From: Catonia carolina
Lineage: Eukaryota > Arthropoda > Insecta > Hemiptera > Achilidae
NCBI GenBank assembly: GCA_035578175.1
Contig: JAQMRL010000001.1
Span: 184,275,283 to 184,339,282, forward strand
Length of the DNA stretch: 64,000 nucleotides
Direction: 5' to 3'
The notes below the pieces were generated by a model that saw nothing but the letters and a program-made list of their open reading frames with translations, did not search any database and was not told the origin of the DNA. Shown in pieces: positions 10,333 to 24,062 of the stretch (position 1 is the first letter of the stretch; each line of letters starts with the position of its first letter). A program made the position numbers and the translations under genes.

Positions 10333-12034
10333 TTTAATATCAACCAAGTTTATTTACTATCTACCAAGTTATATTACCAAGACGATGAATGTCGATGGTT
10401 AATTGCGAGCTAACTTATTTGGATAGTGCCTTTAATTTATTTTGAATATCTTTGAAAGCAATCCACCAAACTCACTAGAAAGTAGAACTTTTAGTTAATC
10501 GTGAAACTCAAAAATTCGGTAGCCAGTAGCAATTTTTTTAAATACATACAAAAATATAAAATGTAAATATGCCATTTATATTCGAGCAAGTTTTAATAGA
10601 AAATGTAAGTTAAAGAAGTAAATTGCTGAATGTAAAAAACAAACACGTATAAGTTTTATATTCTTATCAATAACCTTGGAGTAGCACCATAAGTTTGTAA
10701 ATTTTACAATTAAAATTTAATATTAATTTTCAACAACTTATCACATTAAAATATCACCTTGCCTGTTTTGTTTCGTAAATGGTAATTATTATAATCGTGA
10801 GTTTTCTCTAAAATTTAAATTTCTGTAATTTGCAACCTCCAAATAAAATGACAATGTTTTTTATAATGTTTAGTTTAAATTATTTTTTATCTGATCACAA
10901 ACAAGTTATTTCTTCATGCTAATTCATTATAAACTAACTTTATCGAATTATAAAAAAGTGGCCAAAAGTTCATAAAAGCTACCTTTTCCTACCTACCTTG
11001 ATCCTGGTTCGTTTCGTTTAAAATTTTTTCAATATTTTTTAGTGTAAATCTTTAGTCGTTGGCAAAAATGGTAGGGATTGGGTATTTAATCTTACGAAAC
11101 AGTTCTGTTTTTCAGAACTACCTATGTTTTGAGATCATAGGTTTTTGGAACTACGAAGGATTTTAATTGAAAAACCAGGCCGTACACTGAAGTGGTCTCG
11201 TAGGTGTTACGGGGGCAAAATAAATAAACTGCTTACACATTAGTTAGTTGTTTTTTTTATGAACTAGATAGGCCTATAGCCTATCAAGTTAACGCCTTCG
11301 TATCAGAACTAGGAATCAAACGGAATTTCAAAAAATAATACGAAAAGTAGTGGGAACGTTTCTGATAAAGTTTCCAGGTCTAAGTTGTAGAAACTTGTTT
11401 AAAGGGATAAATAGCAAATCGCTCTGCCGATAATTAAAAATGTGCAGAAGTAAATAATAAAATTACATTCGTTTATCTATTCTGCGTTGGACTTAATGAC
11501 TTAGATTGACAGTAATAATATGTAGTATACAAAAACGACCTGTTCAGATACGAAATATGAATTACCTTAAAACTAATTTGTTTGACTATTTAGTTCTCTG
11601 TTAGGAAGGGATTCCCAACGATATTGAAGTTTTTGTTCAGATTTTATATTTTACTGGATAAAAATATCTAAAACATTATGCATAAAACACTGAGAATTTT
11701 TTCACTTTCCCTTAACTTTTTTTTAAAAAATATAGGTAATTCTGTTTTCAATCCAAAAGTTGTCAGTTGTGTAATATTTTACAAATAATTCTGACATTAA
11801 ACGCAGATTCATGAATGGTACAAAGCGCAAAACCGGAAGATATATAATGAAATAACAATAAACAACGAACCGACAAACAATAGCAAAGTGGGAGTAAGAA
11901 TTATATGTGTTCTTCGCTAATCCCGCCTTCTTAATAAAGAAATTTAAATAAATGAAAATAATAGGCTGCATAAATTTAGGCCCCACAACTTGTTCATGAT
12001 GTGTTAACGTTGTTTGAATTAAAAATTCTAAGTA
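10333..12034. other. AT-rich DNA, no gene seen
   Basis: No coding or repeat signal beyond short A/T tracts and a small hairpin near 11100 (AGTTCTG...CAGAACT). The minus-strand frame at 11.7-12.0 kb has no recognisable motif. Confidence 0.4.
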
Positions 12035-12125
12035 CGTATCTGAATATACGCCTCGATGTCTCAGTGCGTAAATTACTCAACTACTATATTTACAGTCTAC
12101 GGTTCGATTACCGGCCAAAATCTAA
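12035..12125 (+). mobile_element. Degenerate tRNA-like SINE head
   Basis: An A-box-like TGTCTCAGTGCG and a B-box-like GGTTCGATTACC lie about 40 bp apart. The body cannot be traced. It is followed 180 bp on by another tRNA-like fragment on the opposite strand. Confidence 0.5.
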
Positions 12126-12299
12126 AGTACTTAAACCTATTATAACCCATAACAGGCATTGTTTGTTATATTATTCTAAAACTAATTTGTTTCCGTTTAT
12201 GAAACTTGGAAATAAAAAGAAAGTTTTTTTTTAACGAACGACTATTTTATTAATTAATGCTATTAATTAATTATTAATTATTAAAATAAATAACGAAAA

Positions 12300-12372
12300 A
12301 GTTTCATATTTGACCGGGAATCAAATCCGAGACCCTTAGTGTAAAAAGCTCCAGCACTGGCAACTATAAAAA
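12300..12372 (-). mobile_element. Degenerate tRNA-like SINE head
   Basis: On the minus strand there is a clear B box, GGATTTGATTCCCGG. A weak A-box region (TTGCCAGTGCTGGAGC) lies about 40 bp before it. Confidence 0.45.
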
Positions 12373-12699
12373 CAAGAATAAGACAATGCACAAACGAGTA
12401 CCAATGTCCTAAACGGGAATAAATGCACTATTTTTCTTGCTGTAGTCTATAAAATATCAATATATGGGTGACAGTACTCAAACTGCTACAAACATTTATA
12501 TAAGTGCAACTAGCAATCGATACTTTATCTAAAGCAAGGGCATTTAATTTTATAGCAAGTGACACATCAGTAAGTTACTTACTCTAAAAAACTCAAAATT
12601 GGTGGACTAGTGCGTCAAACAAAGGAAGCGAAATCAGTCCACCATACGCTTAACTGCCTAGTGAATTTACAAAGACTATAACATTTTTTTTACAAGTAC

Positions 12700-13630
12700 T
12701 CGTATATAGGAAGGAAAGTATTGTTTTCATGTAAATTTTTTGAAATCGAGTCTTCACCGGATCTACGCGTTTCAGGCCCCCTGAACCCAAAAAAAACATG
12801 TTTTTAGCGATTGGTCTGTGTGTGTGCGTGCGCGCGCACACACGTGTGTGTGTGTGTGTGTGTGAGAGAGAGTGAGAGAGAGAGAGAGAGAGAGAACAAA
12901 ATATCTCGAGAACGGAACATCGTACGAAGTTGAAACTAAAACTTAAATTAGTTACCACCCGAGGACCCAACACGAACATATTCATCAAGATCGGTCAACC
13001 AAAATTAGTAGTAATTAGTGTAATTTTTCACTTTTTTGCGATTTTTTAAAAAACGGCTCCTACGATCTCTTTTAAATGGCCTCATTTACTACATTTTTTA
13101 TGCTTTAAAAGATAGGGTAGGCACCATGTCTGCTGAAATTCTTGGAAAAGCTGTTTTCTCGTAAAAAAATTGTTTTCTTTTTAAATTGCGAATTTAATAT
13201 GCACTTTAGTGCAAAAAATGTGTGTAACAAAAAATATAGAGAATTTAAAACCTTACAGGTTTTATTTTAAACATTTTTTTGTATAACGCTTAGTTCAGCG
13301 GTAATTAGTGATTTTCTGTTTTTTTTTTCATGAAAATCTGTAAAAATCGATTTTTTAAGATTTTGGCCGTAGTATCCATTTTACCACAAAAATGCATAGT
13401 CAAATTTATAGGAAATTAAAAGATCTATAATTTTTGTTTAGAGAATTTTTCTCTACAGAGCCTAGTTTAGCCAAACTGAGGCTGGTTTTCATTTTGCATA
13501 ATGCACTCATGATGAAAATAAGGTAATGGTTTTTGAGGTTAGTTTTTTGTTTATTTCTAAAATTAGGTTATATTGATCCTTGTTTGCATTAGCAAGAGAA
13601 AGTCGTGTGATTATTTCACACAGATTTATT
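12700..13630 (+). mobile_element. HINE-like element, copy 2 (left end lost)
   Basis: It begins inside the left end (GTATATAGGAAGGAAAG), so the left subterminal repeat is missing. The body, GT microsatellite (with an added GA/GT purine run at 12865-12896) and right subterminal repeat AGCAAGAGAAAGT (13591-13603, one mismatch) are present. The 3' hairpin keeps its GTGTGA/TCACAC stem with a changed loop. Open frames over the microsatellite are not genes. Confidence 0.75.
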
Positions 13631-13665
13631 TATGTTCAACTGTTTTGGACATTACTATTGATACG

Positions 13666-13752
13666 GATGATGAAGGGTCATAGATGAAAAAATATCAGAA
13701 CTGATCGGAACTTGAACCCGGAATTTTTGCGTAGAAGCCAATTGATTGATAT
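13666..13752 (-). mobile_element. SINE S1 fragment
   Basis: The minus strand reads TTGGCTTCTACGC, a B box GGGTTCAAGTTCC, and GATCAG before the family body, paralleling the S1 copy at 1155. The A box is eroded. It lies just past HINE-like copy 2. Confidence 0.55.
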
Positions 13753-15587
13753 AAATGAGTTTATATAGGTGATAACAAAAATGAGTTTTATATGAGTATA
13801 TTTTTGGGCAGGACTGTTTGTTATAACTTTTATATCTTGGTAAACATTCGCTAATTTAATTTTAGTTCAAAATATTATTTCAGTAAAATCAGTGTATAGA
13901 AGCGGATAGTTTAAATAAATAGTTACCTACTGTAATGGCGTAGGAAGTTGCAAAAATTACTTCACTTGATATAATCTACATACTTTATCTATGAAGCAGA
14001 TCTCTTGATATATTTCAACCTATTTTCCCCAAACATAACCAAAGAAAAAATTAAGAATGAATTATTCCCTCAAATAGATGAAATAAATTAAATAAAAATA
14101 CTATAGAATAAATACTATTTATTCTATTAGTACTTTTATTAGTTTTCTTTAACTAACTTATATAATCTTTATTACCTTTTTTTATTTGAAACTAAACCAA
14201 AATTATATAATAATTTCTTATAAGTAAAACATATGTATGACTGCATTTATTTTACTTTCACAATCCTAAAAAATAAAAAAATTAGTTCAATATTAAATTG
14301 CGATTCATAATATGTATAATAAATGAAATTTTATTAATTAATAACCGTGACAGGGCAATATATTTTTAGAAGTTTAAGAAATAAAAAAAAAATAGTAAAA
14401 TAATTCTATATTGACATTTAAATGAAGAAATATATGATTGTATTTATATAATAAAATAAATCAGTAAAACGAAAAGAAAATCAGTATTTTTTTATTTAAA
14501 GATTTAAATATATATAAATACTATTACTAGGGTTTCCCATTAAAGAATGAAATATATGAAATATAAAATAGCGATTGCATCAGTATTAAATTACAAAAAT
14601 GTGTATCATTGACGATATTAATAGTTTGTAATAAGATAATATAAGTTACGAGTGCGTTAATAGCATTAATAGTAATATTAAATGAGATCAAGGCAGACGA
14701 AAGAGCAAACAGTCCTCGAAATACTGGAATTTATGTACATCATGTGAAAAGTAAACAAATTATTTATTTAATTTATGTACAAAAACAAGATGACAAGGTA
14801 GATGATCTCATGAGTTTGTAATTATTTTAATTTTTTATTCAATGTTGATGTTCATGAAAATAAAGTTAAAAATGTAGTAATTCTTATAGAAATATTTTCT
14901 TACACAGTAGGTAGTATTGCAATGTGTAAATTCTTAAACCACAATACTATTTACCAACAATCGTGATCTTTCTTAAACTTTATCTTCTTAAGAATGGATA
15001 GGAAGTACGAATACGCAATGAACGTTAACATTTTAGATGCAAAATCTGATTGCATCTAGTTTTGTATTTAAATTGTTTAGTAACGGATTACATGGAAAAC
15101 TGATCAATTTAAAATTACAATTTTACGGAACACTAAATAAAGTAAGACAATAGTAATCTGGAGTTACGACACATATTGGTAGAGAAAAACGGAATGAAAT
15201 GTAAAAACAAAATTAGGGCAGGAACAGGGCAAACATAACAGAGATGAGTTTTAGTAACTCGTGATTTCAATGACCAATAAAACGATATTGATCATTACGT
15301 AAACTTTATAAACTGATTAAATAACATAATAACACAGATAAAAAGATACAGACAATATTCTGTTTATTCAAAACGATAAAGATAAATTTTAGTCATTAAT
15401 TTTTTTGAGACCAATCCAATTTTGTTTGGAGAACGACTGCTCATCACATACCAGACTCTAATTGATTACTAAATGCGTAATTTAGTAGGTTACTGTAGGT
15501 GAATTTACTTAAAATTGTAATCTGTATCTGACTTAAAATTCAATATTATTTTTTTATTTTTCGCGTTCTACCTCTCTTTACTACAGT
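13753..15587. other. Very AT-rich DNA, no gene seen
   Basis: Among the most AT-rich stretches of the window. No frame, splice pair or dispersed repeat recognised. Confidence 0.5.
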
Positions 15588-15625
15588 AATTTCTCTCTCT
15601 TTACTACAGTAAAGAGAGAGAAATT
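15588..15625. repeat. Perfect 18-bp palindrome with 2-bp loop
   Basis: The arm AATTTCTCTCTCTTTACT (15588-15605) is exactly complementary to 15608-15625. A partial direct copy of the arm (CTCTCTTTACTACAGTAATT) lies immediately upstream. Confidence 0.85.
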
Positions 15626-15894
15626 TGGCGATTGGGAAAAATTTTTAATGTCCGAATTTCAGCTGATCTTCAACTTTCATGACCCCTAAAAACAAAAAGT
15701 GATCTTCCGAAGCAAGTGTTTTTATGTGCGTGCGTTATTCTTTCTTGAGCAAAAAATATTTGGGTTTAAATGCTTGAAAATTAAGCAAAAACTTAATATA
15801 TGTTTAAAATAAGCCTAGTAGTCTCAAAATTAAGGTTACATTATTTCGTTGCTAAAATTCAAAATCTAAGGGCTCTTTATAAAATATGTTGTAA

Positions 15895-16369
15895 AATACT
15901 CCACGAATTTCTTTTGCCAATGTAAATAATGAAAAATATAACGTAATTTTAATCATGAGTGAATGACGCTAAATAAAATTTTATCCTGTTGGACTTCGAT
16001 TTCGATGTATAAAATACGGAAGATCATTAATTGACGCTAAAGTATGTACTGTAAAAAAAATTCTTAAATAGCATTTTTAGGTTTTTTATTTTCTATAACA
16101 TATACTTTTTTGCCCTAAAATTCATATTAATGCTGCTATCTTAAAACCCCTCATTTTTTACCGATTTCAATGAGGAAAATATTGGAAATTACTGATCGAC
16201 GCTAAACTAAACGCACAGACACAATTCCGTGAAAACATGTTTTTTTGGCTTCCGGGGATCTGAATGAATTTTTACAGGCATTTACAGTGAAAACTTTTTA
16301 TCAAAAAACATGAAAACATAACTTTCCTTACCATTATCTGATCATATTTCAAACAAGGCAAGAGAAAGT
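15895..16369 (-). mobile_element. HINE-like element, copy 3 (internally deleted)
   Basis: Read on the minus strand, the left subterminal repeat is intact (complement at 16357-16369). The right repeat is decayed (complement of TTCTTTTGCC at about 15908-15917) and the hairpin is almost lost. The copy is about 475 bp: the microsatellite has nearly gone and much of the middle is deleted. The flank at 15640-15890 looks like a second, older relative but cannot be aligned with confidence. Confidence 0.6.
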
Positions 16370-17419
16370 AAAAATGTATTTTATTAACATTACTGCCTTA
16401 TAGTACATTTAGGGTAAACATGGACATAACAAAAGTTAAATATGGCTAAAATGCTACAATTTCCCCTTTTATTTGCTTTATCCCTAGCTCAGTTTAGCTG
16501 TTTATTGTAACACGTGAAAACTGAATATCAGTTTGTTCTAAAATGTCAGTCTTAAAATGCAATGTTAAACACACATCAAGATGAATGCAACAATAGTTAG
16601 AGTATGAGAAATCCTACAACTTTTATATACAATATTTTTCTGATTTTCTGTAAAACCTGAATTAAAATTTGGTCTGCATTAAAACTGTTGGAGTTACAGC
16701 ATCAAATTGGTTTTTTTAAATAAGTAGAATGTAGTAGCACCACTTAAAGATTAGCGAGAAATTTTGAGATTTCGTCCGATATTCAGTTTTGAATAACATG
16801 AAATTCACACAATTTAACCAATTAATAAGCGATTAGAGAATTTCCACAACTATTGAAGAAAAGGGTCAATATTATTGACACGTTATATTCATATTATTTG
16901 ATATTCAGTTAACAAGTTGTACATCCGACATAGTCTATCATTAAAAAACTAAATTATTCCAATTATTGGTGTAGGTATAACTTGTTTCTGAAGGTTATTT
17001 GTAAGTGAAGATGTCTTTAACTAAACAGCCCAGAAAATCTGATAGACAATCACCGTACGAGTAAAATATTTCTTATATCCTATTATGGAAACTTAATATT
17101 AATGAGATTTAGATTTCTGTTTGTGCTTGACTTCTTAATATTCATATCAAGTGTATAAATTGTTATGCTGTATTTGTTACTTTTTGCACAAATTTCATAG
17201 CAATCATTTTCATTATTACTTATACTCCTTAACACACCAATTTAAATAATATTATTTTTATTTTTAACACATTTGCATTCATGCAAAATACGATAAATTT
17301 ATTTAATTACAGTTAATTCTTGTAAATACATCTTGTATACATAGTTAAAATATATTTTTAATTAAATATCTCATCAATCTATAAAATGTTCAGTAATTAA
17401 CTGTCAATCCACAAAATTA
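16370..17419. other. AT-rich DNA, no gene seen
   Basis: No coding or repeat signal recognised. Confidence 0.4.
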
Positions 17420-18105
17420 TCACGGAGGTAGAAGAAAGACCGAGAAAGAATCGTAGAGCAGCAGGCGGTGAAAGGTGGCATTCCGTACAAATTGCAACAT
17501 CTATAAAAAAAGACTTATCTTGAGGTGAGCCAAGATGAGGCATAATAAAACAGTGATGAAAAAGGTGGATATTTTAAACTAGTTTACTCCGTAGAATAGG
17601 GGAAAAATAGGTTGGCTAGAAGAAGCAGAAAAATTTAAGAAAAGCAATGTCCTAATCAAGGTAATGAACCCAGCGACAGTGGAGGAATATTTCAGGTTAC
17701 GACGAAGAGAACAAGTACAAGGAAAATACAATGGTGAAGCAATGATGAAGCTGATCAGAAATTAGGAAAAATGTTACAGTCTTCCCTACAGAATGAGTTG
17801 AAATGTTGAAGAAGCACACTTTTAGGATGTAAAACCTAAGGAGTCGGATAGATAATTTAAATAAGTACGAAAGGATTTTTAAAAAATTGGAATAAACTAA
17901 GAAAGGTTTTGCACCAAATCAAGTATTTCAGAAAAATCACTTCAAAGGCTACCACGAAGAACAAAAACGGTAGAGTGGGTGGACGGAAGAAAGTAGGAAA
18001 GCCTACAGTGAAAGAATACTGAGAATGTGGGCTGCAAGAAACGCTTCTATAAATGTAGAACGTTATTTAACAAGGACTAAAATGGCTCTAAACGACAAAA
18101 ACTCT
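17420..18105 (+). pseudogene. Possible RTE-like retrotransposon tail, heavily decayed
   Basis: Forward translations give basic, arginine-rich pieces such as RPRKNRRAAGGERW and RLPRRTKTVEWV, then a run ending NASINVERYL. These resemble the R-P-R-K-R-W and R-I-P-R-x-x-L-E-W tail motifs of the family, but many frame changes are needed and no catalytic motif is visible. This is a weak call from amino-acid style and context. Confidence 0.3.
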
Positions 18106-20980
18106 ACTAATAATATATTAACCCAAAATACATTTATATTTTATAAGCTTAAATTCCATCAAAACGTAACAACTAATGTACGGTACAAATAGTCACGAAA
18201 AATTAACACCGATTTGATAATCGAAAGAAGAAAATTAAAAATATAAAAGATATTAAATTGCATTATTCATTTCTATTGTAGGCAAATGGTAGGTGGCAGT
18301 ACTCCGCCTTAGTAGCTGACTCTGCTGCTAATTTGGCAGTAGTCACGGTTTTTTTCTCCATCAATCATAAATCTCATTACTTTCAGCAGGTGTACAAGTA
18401 CCTCATTGCAAGACAGGAGATTTAACGCTTCTAACTACTCTTACACAACACAAAAACAAGAAAATGTGAAATCCTGGTTATCCAAATTGAAGACGTACAA
18501 ATATAAATTGTTTATTACTTGCCTCCGGGGTTGCTACAGAATAACTTTTGGTACTTTAAATTGTAGGCTTAATCCGTAATTTAGATGTTTGTTCCTTCAC
18601 GTATATAAAAGATAGTAAAATGATTACGCTATGATCCAAAATAACTCATTATTCATCTAGATGTATTAAAATTAGGTCTACTATAGAAATAGCCTATCCG
18701 AAGACTAAAACGACTTTAAATTAGAAATATTGAGTCTATATAACTTAAGAAGTTGAAGTCAATATGGAACTACTGAACATGGAACGGACTAATGAAGTAC
18801 GAGTAATACTTATTGACGTTTTTCATAAAACACCGTGAATTGGCATAAAGTAAGCGATGGTGAATATTACACACAAAAATTAGAATTTTAAATTCTCTAT
18901 AATTCGGTTAAATGTATATTTGTTGTAAATTCTGTGGCTTGAACTTTGAAAAAAAAATATATTCTGATTTTAAGTAAAATAAAAAATGGTGGCTAAACTA
19001 AGTCCCAGAAAAATAAATTCCCTAAATGTTATACCAATTTAACTTTTACCCTAGAATGCACCGTGAGGATGTAATTTTCCAAACTAAACATATTTCACCA
19101 GATCCGGTAGAAGAAAGAATATGGATATAGAAATGATCTGAAACATTACTGTTTAATTAATAAAAATACAGAGGCTAGATAATGATGGTATTTTTCTACA
19201 TCCCTGTCTAGTTGATGAATAGGCCTACATACCGCAAGGAATTATTTTGGAATTTATTTTGGTACGGACGACGAAACATTGGAAGGACAAATCCCGAGGA
19301 GAGATGGCGTTACCTTATACTTGTAAGGAAGAGAAAGAAGAGAAATATTTCGTCCGAAGCGAAAACCCGCACAAATATTCTCAGTAGTACCACATATACC
19401 AAATTTATGACTTTAATAAAAATGTGGTAAACGAAGAAATTATAATGACAAAAATAACAACCATTTTTGAGAAAATCGGATTAAAGTACGCCAAATTTTA
19501 GTGGTATCTAGCTAATTTCGAAAAACCTTTGAGGTTGGATGAGAAAACCTTAGTTTTGTAATTTCAACTCAATCACCTAGTAGTTTTGTCTACATAAACT
19601 CACAAATACGCACACGCGTGAACATGTGTAAAAACGTGAAGATTGTTAAAATCTGGGTATCAATAATTTTCCCCATTGTAATATTTTACCGCTATATACT
19701 GTAAAATGGGCGAGAAAAAGCAAAACAAAAAAAACCGGGTACTTTAGCTATACCATGATGTGAGAAAAGTATTCTTAGGAGAACTTCCGTACACTTTATG
19801 CTTTGTTTAGGTTTCTGAATCAACAGGTAACCCTCATACAGAGATTTCTTGAATACATACATGACAGTTATATTTCGTAAGTTTAAGCTCTACACATCTG
19901 ACACCCAGTTACATCGAAATTTTTATTTTCTAATAGATCAGAATTGGTGGAATTTGTTCTTGATTCTTAACTAAATAATATATTTTATTGACAAATTTAC
20001 TGAATACAAAAGAAGAGACTGTTTTCATAGTGTTAATTAAACAAGACGATTCTCTAAAAAAATTAGATTCTATTTAAATAATATAAATTGTAAACACTGA
20101 GGTTCAATACATAGTCTCTACTGAAACAAATAGTTTCAATAGAGAACTTCATATTTTACGATATCGTAAATTTTCTGAAAGGGCATTCAGAATGTATAAT
20201 CATGTTCGACGAATAACTCGGTAGCTGTTTGAGAACCAAAAGAAATTACAACGCAGTTTTATGATGCAACTAATCTTCAGCGTGAATGAACTTTAGCGAA
20301 TCATTTATTATGAAATTTCATTAGTTATTGCGAATACGTTTAATATAGTTGGCAGTGTTATTTTAAAAACAATAATTATACAAAATATATTTAACTACTC
20401 CCAGTAAGAAAATATTACTCAAGATATTTTTAAAACAGTATTCAGTAATTATAAGTCAATATAAAATTGCAGCGGTACAAGGTCTTGAGTATTTTGCTGC
20501 AGTGTTTTACACCATCACTTAGAAGTGAATAACTATAAAATTATTTATAATTAAAAGTTCTGTCTAAATATTAGATGCATTCATATTTAAATGAATTTAG
20601 TAATAATGTGTCTTCTCTCACAGTCGACTCCGTGCCCACTACTATTAATGTAGTTGACTCATACTCAAAGCATTCATTGTTTTATGAATATAATTTACAT
20701 ACATATGCTTCTCCTTTTCAGGAGTAACATCATTTTCCTATTATGTATTTTATTTATTCGAGGCCTACAAACAAAGAATAAAAATATTGTTTTATATTGT
20801 ATAATACGAAGGGTACGTTGGTATTGCTATTTTATATATACTTAGTTTTGCGTGTAGGTGTTGTAAAAAAATACATTTCAGAATCTTCAATACACATGTT
20901 AGGTAAGATCTAGAACTAGCTGCTGAAATAACTTAACAGGTTTTTTTTATAATATTTACACGGAAAATTGTAAAATATTT
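18106..20980. other. AT-rich DNA, no gene seen
   Basis: No supported gene. The arginine-rich forward frame at 19.21-19.43 kb has no recognised motif and AT-rich codon use like the background. Confidence 0.4.
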
Positions 20981-21017
20981 TTTTCAGTTATATAAACATA
21001 ATATTTTTTTCAGTTTT

Positions 21018-21271
21018 CACACGAACACGAGAACCCCCTGGTGCGTTCACTTTCCTCCGTCCATTTACCTGATAATCCCCCTAGACGCCTTAAAAGACGC
21101 TGGAGTAGAGACCTGCTAATTTGATATACAAATTTCATTCTTGGGGAGGCACCAATGGGGGCCCTACCCCTCTCATGCCTATCATGTCATTTACATTATT
21201 ATCATAATCATCACATTTGCTTGTTGTAACGTTTTACAGTTGTAAATAAAGAATTAAAGAGAGAAAAAAAA
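21018..21271 (+). mobile_element. Jockey element 3' end, recent 5'-truncated copy
   Basis: This is nearly identical to the last codons and 3' untranslated region of the Jockey element at 49.9-51.4 kb; I see only a few substitutions in about 250 bp. It encodes the C-terminal sequence ending RRWSRDLLI and a stop, then an AATAAA signal and an A-rich tail. A possible 10-bp target duplication, AGTTATATAA, lies at 20986-20995 and 21272-21281, with 22 extra bases between the left copy and the start of homology. Severe 5' truncation is normal for non-LTR insertion. Confidence 0.85.
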
Positions 21272-21439
21272 AGTTATATAATAAGTTCAAAAATTTCACC
21301 TGAATATAATGAGCACTGTACGAAATTATCATGTAAAACTACAATTATGGTAGGCTACAGTATCTGAATGCCCTTACATGCACTGGTAAAAATATAGGCC
21401 TGCGACCTTAAAAGACACTTCTTTTATTTTATTTAGCTG

Positions 21440-21590
21440 AATATATATTAAGATTTATTACTAAACTAACCTAAGCTGTACAAGTATCAATATTTTTAAC
21501 AAAATATACGTATACGGAAAAACTCTTCGTCACAAAGAGTTCTGTCCGCGCATAGGAGTAACTTATACAAAAACAATTTAATTACTTATA
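21440..21590 (-). repeat. Unnamed repeat shared with 42.23 kb (uninterrupted copy)
   Basis: On the minus strand the sequence CTATGCGCGGACAGAAC then TCTTTGTGACGAAGAG matches 42.27-42.36 kb. Similarity fades over roughly 60 bp on either side. The core folds (AACTCTT...AAGAGTT). This copy lacks the 37-bp insert found in the other. Confidence 0.6.
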
Positions 21591-23804
21591 TACTTATTAA
21601 CTACTTCAAAAATTATAGGCTACCTTTAAATTGGTATAAGGATACGTTAAACAGATTTTTTTTAAATGCAGAAAATAAATGATAAAATACAATTACATTT
21701 TTACATAAATATCAATAATATAATAATTATAACAACAATACAAATTAAAAAAATATATATTTTAAGATTATGTGGGTACATTTGTTATACTCAAAGAACA
21801 ATTTAAAAGAAACTTTTATTTTATAACTATAACTACTTTGCAATATATTTTAACTAACACTAATGTATTTATATACACAATATATTTAACTAACACTAAT
21901 GTGGATATTTTAACTTTATGAGAATTAATAAATGAGCATAAAAACAGATCGCAAAGAGAGAAGTAAAAACTAACCAGAGAACAGTTATTTTAAAACTTCG
22001 ACAATCTTTTTCATTTTGTTCAGATTCTGATAAATAACTAAATCTAAAATATTTCATAATGGTATTTCACATGTTGTGTAGCTATATTATTCTTGGAATA
22101 ATACAAAGTATTATCATATATATTTATAATTTTTATCATTAAATAAAGTTTTATTCAAAAAAAGGTAAAAGTAAAATTTGATTCTAATTAAGGGTTAATT
22201 AATATTATCTAAAGAGATTTGGCTCTCATTGTTGAAAAAAATGCACGTACATTACAAACTATATTGTTTCTTTCATGCCGACGAAACTAAATACATACGA
22301 AATTTTACCAGAAAGTTCTTACAAAAAAATAAGTAAATAAACAGATGAGGTACGTTAATTAAAATAATTAGTTTGTTAAGGTCCCATGGTAAAAGACAGA
22401 ATATTCTTTTCTAAATTATTTTAGTTAAACTGAAATTTTAGTTGACTTATTTTCAAATCTCAAAGAAGAAGATAGTTAATTCCTAAAAAATGTTTTTTAA
22501 TGTTTTTTAATCATCCACCAAAAGAGATAGAACTCATGCAGTAAATAAGTTTTATAGCTCGAGACAATAATAAAGAAATATACGTTATAATGTATATGAT
22601 AATAACCACTTTATTCTTTAATAACAACTATGTTCAGCGTTAAAATAAAAAGAATGTTCTTTTTAAGAATAATCAAATAAAAATATTAATAAAGTAAACG
22701 AAGGATAAGATACACTAATTAAGATAAAGAAAAAGAATATTTAACTGATGTTTATATACAACTTAAAACACTGTCATATTTGTATAATTTTAATTTAACT
22801 TTATTTCTTTAAGTAAATTTTTGTATTGAAAGTTACGGTTTGTACAGTCGGTTTCTGTCGTTTGAAATCTTTTAAACGAACGTGGGTACCAGAAAGATGT
22901 AGAGAGTTGATAATGCTAATTATCTGTTGGTAAACAAACATTTAATTAAAACATGGTACGAACCGCACTAATTTTCAAGCTGTACTACATTTTACTCATA
23001 TATTGATAGATACTCTTAATAAATTCCCAACAATTAAAGTTTAATGGGGTCAAACATATCGAACGACTCATCGTGTATTAAACCAATGTTAGTCTGGGGT
23101 TTTTCAGCCAATAATATATATATTTTTTATGTTTTACGTTTAACTATCTCGAACATTAATATTTAAGGATAAAGGGTGTGTAACCTTCACTTAGGTGAAA
23201 TATCAGTTACAGTTAATAAATATGAAATATTTATATACATAAAGTATGAAATGTAATTGTGTGAATAAATATTTATAAAATTATGACACAGCTTGGTTTA
23301 ATGATAACGTTTAAAAGTTTTATTATTCAAAATACTATTTAAGTAATCAATATAGGTTTATTTTTAAATTTAGTTCCGTAGAACATATTGATAATGTATG
23401 ATAATTATGGCCTTAGGCCTTCACAAAAACATCTACACTCTTCTTTTAGTATACAGTCAATCTAAAAGTTATTTTTCTTTAAAAATAATAACTATAAAAA
23501 CAACATATTTTAACATTATTATACATTAAAAATAATAATTGTTTATGCAAATATTTAAAGAATATACAAATTCATTTTCAAACTCAATTCTGAACACATA
23601 TTAAATTAATTCCTACTTAAAAATAATGACATAATAAAATAGTAATTTAAAAATTGCAGACCTGACCAGTAATCTAAAATAAAAGCCCCTGCTAAGAAGG
23701 TAGTTTTCTTAACCACTATAACAATAGCAGATTAAACAATTTGCAGAAATTTTATTTATCTCTAATCTTTGTTATTTGAATTTTTGTGCCTACTTAAATA
23801 TCAT
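21591..23804. other. AT-rich DNA, no gene seen; small tandem duplication
   Basis: The only structure seen is a direct tandem duplication of about 36 bp at 21841-21912, each unit containing TTAACTAACACTAATGT. Confidence 0.45.
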
Positions 23805-24062
23805 TGCAATCGATAAAATTGAAAAAAGACTACTTATCTGATACGGTTATCTGCAAAGGATGGAGGAAATAGGTTGCAATAGAAGATTTGAATATGGCTT
23901 CCAGCTAGATGGAGGACGGGAATATGAACCAGGAAGGATGATGTGATGAGATCTATAGAAAAAAGGCGGTCTAAGGGAGTAAGTTATGTTCAATAGAAAT
24001 AAATGACGTTTAGGTGTGCGATAAATGACCTAATGCTGCAGAACAGCCGCTATAATAATATT
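23805..24062 (+). pseudogene. Non-LTR retrotransposon relic, C-terminal tail
   Basis: Forward frames give KIEKRLLI, YGYLQRMEEIG, FEYGFQLDGGRE and, after frame changes, SIEKR, then RCAINDL. These follow the tail order W-x-G-H-L-Q-R-M-E...P-x-G-R-R-x-R-G-R-P...R-x-E-W-R seen better preserved at 41.1 and 56.2 kb. The 3' end runs into an ATA-rich tract typical of such tails. Confidence 0.6.
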
